This document shows, one piece after another, positions 6,404 to 7,938 of a stretch of DNA of 7,938 nucleotides; the first letter of the stretch is position 1, and every line of letters starts with the position of its first letter. The notes below the pieces were generated by a model that saw only the letters and a list, made by a program, of their open reading frames with translations, did no database searches and was not told the origin of the DNA. This stretch comes from Rhodospirillales bacterium (lineage in GTDB: Bacteria > Pseudomonadota > Alphaproteobacteria > Acetobacterales > Acetobacteraceae): NCBI GenBank assembly GCA_903644035.1, contig CAHJXG010000276.1, positions 1 to 7,938 on the forward strand, given 5' to 3'. A program made the translations under genes and the position numbers.

Positions 6404-7264
6404 TCAGGCCCGCTGCGCCCGAAACCATACGGAGGGGCTGGCGAACTCGTCCTGCGCCGCGACCGTCAGGATCTCGCGGGAGCCAGCCTCGGCGGTGCGG
6501 CGCAGCAGGCCGTGGATGGCGCTGCCGGCCGCCTCCAGCGCCGCCTGCGCCTGGCCGGTCCGTAGGTGGTGGAACAGGAACAGCGCCGCCACCGCATCCC
6601 CGGCGCCGTTCACCGACAGCGGCAGCAGCGGCGTGCGCAGCAGGTGGGCACCCTCCGCATCGACCGCCAGCATGTCCACGACGTCGGGCGGCGTGTCGCG
6701 GGTCTGCAGGCTGGTGACCAGCACGGTCTGCGGGCCGCCGGGCGCCATCATCGCCCGCAGCCGCGCCACCGCGGCCCGCGCCTCATCGAGCGTGGCGCAG
6801 GGCATCCCGGTCAGGTGCTCCAGCTCGAACTGGTTCGGGGTCAGGATGTCGGCGGCGGGCACGGCGCGGTCGCGCATCAGCTCGGCGATGCCAGGCCGCA
6901 CGAAGACGCCGCGGCCGTGGTCGCCGATGACGGGGTCGCAGCAATACAGCGCGGCCGGGTTGGCGGCGCGGACCCGGGCGACCGCGTCGAGGATGGCCTC
7001 GCCGATGCCGGGGTCGCCCATGTAGCCCGACAGCACCGCGTCGCAGGACGGCAGCACGCCGCGGGCGGCGATGCCGTCCACGAGGTCCCGCACCGCAGCG
7101 CCCGTGAACACCTGCCCGGTCCAGGCACCGTATCCGGTGTGGTTGCTGAACTGCACGGTGTTCACCGCCCAGACCTCGGCGCCCAGCCGCTGCAGCGGGA
7201 ACACCGCCGAGGCGTTGCCGACGTGGCCGTAGGCGACCCAGGACTGGATGGAGAGGATGTTCAC
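6404..7264 (-). CDS. pdxY: Pyridoxal kinase PdxY
   Basis: This 286-residue cytosolic enzyme of the ribokinase superfamily phosphorylates pyridoxal (and weakly related vitamers) with ATP to give pyridoxal 5'-phosphate in the B6 salvage pathway. The length equals E. coli PdxY (287). The N-terminus [16 protein letters not shown] and the segment [12 protein letters not shown] are near matches to PdxY. They are followed by [10 protein letters not shown], the CCDPVIGD block with the active-site-lid cysteine region, and [12 protein letters not shown]. The catalytic G-x-G-D motif is N-G-A-G-D223, with D223 as base. The GTG start at 7264 is chosen by fit to PdxY. Another GTG at 7282 would add six residues without family support, and neither has a strong ribosome binding site. 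The SDR gene upstream on the same strand ends 20 nt before, so translation may depend on that gene. Identification is firm. Confidence 0.95.
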   Translation of the reverse strand: MNILSIQSWVAYGHVGNASAVFPLQRLGAEVWAVNTVQFSNHTGYGAWTGQVFTGAAVRDLVDGIAARGVLPSCDAVLSGYMGDPGIGEAILDAVARVRAANPAALYCCDPVIGDHGRGVFVRPGIAELMRDRAVPAADILTPNQFELEHLTGMPCATLDEARAAVARLRAMMAPGGPQTVLVTSLQTRDTPPDVVDMLAVDAEGAHLLRTPLLPLSVNGAGDAVAALFLFHHLRTGQAQAALEAAGSAIHGLLRRTAEAGSREILTVAAQDEFASPSVWFRAQRA

Positions 7265-7284
7265 CGGGTCAGGCGCCCGCACCG

Positions 7285-7938
7285 CTATGCACAGCGCCCG
7301 CCGTCGACCGGGAGCAGCACGCCGGTGATGAAGCTCGACGAGTCCTCGGCGAGCCACAGGCAGGCGTTGGCGATGTCGGCCGGCGTGCTCATGCGGCCGA
7401 GCGGGATGGTGGCGAGGAAGCGGGCGCGGTTCTCCGGGGTGTCCGGGACGCCCATGAACTCGGTCAGCAGGTTGGTGGCGCCGATCACCGGGCAGACCGA
7501 GTTCACCCGGATGTTGTCGGGCGCCAGCTCGCTCGCCATGCATTGGGTGATGGTGTTCACCGCGCCCTTGCTGCCGTTGTACCACACGAGGCCCGGGCGC
7601 GGCCGGATGCCGGCGGTGCTGCTGATGTTGACCAGCGACCCGCCCCGTCCCTGCCGCCGCATCACCGGCACGGCGGCCTGCGCCATCCAGTAGATCGACT
7701 TGACGTTCACGGCATAGACCCGGTCGAACTCGTCGGCGTCCACCTCCAGCATCGGGCGGTTGCGGTGCGTCGTGCCGGCGTTGTTCACCACGATGTCGAG
7801 GCCGCCGAAGCGCTGCACCGCCGCATCGACCATGGCCTGCACCTCCGGCCCGCGGCTCACGTCGCCGGGCACCGCGACGGCGGCCTCGCCGATCTGGTCC
7901 GCGACGGCCGCCGCAGCCTCGGCCCGCATGTCGGCGCA
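7285..7938 (-). CDS. SDR-family oxidoreductase (partial, 5' end outside window)
   Basis: This is a classical short-chain dehydrogenase/reductase that uses NAD(P)(H). 217 residues are visible. The frame remains open to the right edge, and the N-terminal glycine-rich cofactor loop is missing from view, so the ATG at 7929 is internal, not the start. Numbered from the first visible codon, D3 sits at the end of strand beta-2, a position where Asp usually means NAD(H) preference. N52-N53-A-G is the NNAG motif. S107, Y120 and K124 form the Ser-Tyr-xxx-Lys catalytic set, and N78 is the structural Asn. The C-terminus shows the usual [15 protein letters not shown] ending. It closely resembles generic annotations such as 3-oxoacyl-ACP reductase or glucose 1-dehydrogenase, but the substrate cannot be told from sequence. 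It is followed by pdxY after 20 nt on the same strand, so the two are probably co-transcribed. Confidence 0.92.
   Translation of the reverse strand, partial: CADMRAEAAAAVADQIGEAAVAVPGDVSRGPEVQAMVDAAVQRFGGLDIVVNNAGTTHRNRPMLEVDADEFDRVYAVNVKSIYWMAQAAVPVMRRQGRGGSLVNISSTAGIRPRPGLVWYNGSKGAVNTITQCMASELAPDNIRVNSVCPVIGATNLLTEFMGVPDTPENRARFLATIPLGRMSTPADIANACLWLAEDSSSFITGVLLPVDGGRCA

Noticed and set aside
6566..7693. Long + strand open frame (375 codons) opposite pdxY and the SDR gene
   Set aside because: Composition is that of a complement shadow; both - strand genes are firmly identified across the same bases.
1..7938. Search for mobile elements, CRISPR, toxin-antitoxin, defence or biosynthetic cluster genes
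   Set aside because: All frames with coding character are accounted for by housekeeping, transport and cofactor genes; no transposase, terminal repeats or spaced repeats were seen.

Overview
The window is a stretch of ordinary-looking, GC-rich (roughly two thirds by eye) chromosomal DNA that is almost entirely coding. The gene types suggest an alphaproteobacterium, plausibly in or near Rhodospirillales/Acetobacteraceae: a MetH with an NER-type activation domain, an NdvA/ChvA-like glucan-type ABC exporter, TTG/GTG starts and strong GC bias at third codon positions. The taxonomic call is inference from protein style, not a search result. I see no rRNA, tRNA, CRISPR array, insertion sequence or phage gene, and no gene-free stretch over 300 bases.

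Left half (1-3989, + strand): four closely packed genes that look like one transcription unit. They are the C-terminal half of cobalamin-dependent methionine synthase (metH, cut by the left edge), a cation diffusion facilitator (CDF) metal transporter with a TTG start, a TonB-family energy transducer, and a PduO-type ATP:cob(I)alamin adenosyltransferase. The gaps are 44 nt, 13 nt and a 4-nt ATGA overlap. Three of the four can be placed in one theme: B12 uptake energised by TonB, conversion to adenosylcobalamin, and B12 use by MetH. The metal transporter's place in that theme is open.

Right half (3968-7938, - strand): a two-CBS-domain protein, an ABC exporter of the NdvA/ChvA type (fused membrane and ATPase domains), pyridoxal kinase PdxY, and an SDR-family oxidoreductase cut by the right edge. 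The last two are 20 nt apart and probably co-transcribed. The two halves converge, and the adenosyltransferase and CBS genes overlap tail to tail by 22 nt.

No radically new system is apparent. The points most worth a second look are the tonB-adenosyltransferase coupling next to metH, the atypical metal-site residues of the CDF protein (Glu/Asn where Asp/Asp or His/Asp is usual), the activation-domain variant of MetH, and a small inverted repeat that could mask the CDF ribosome binding site.
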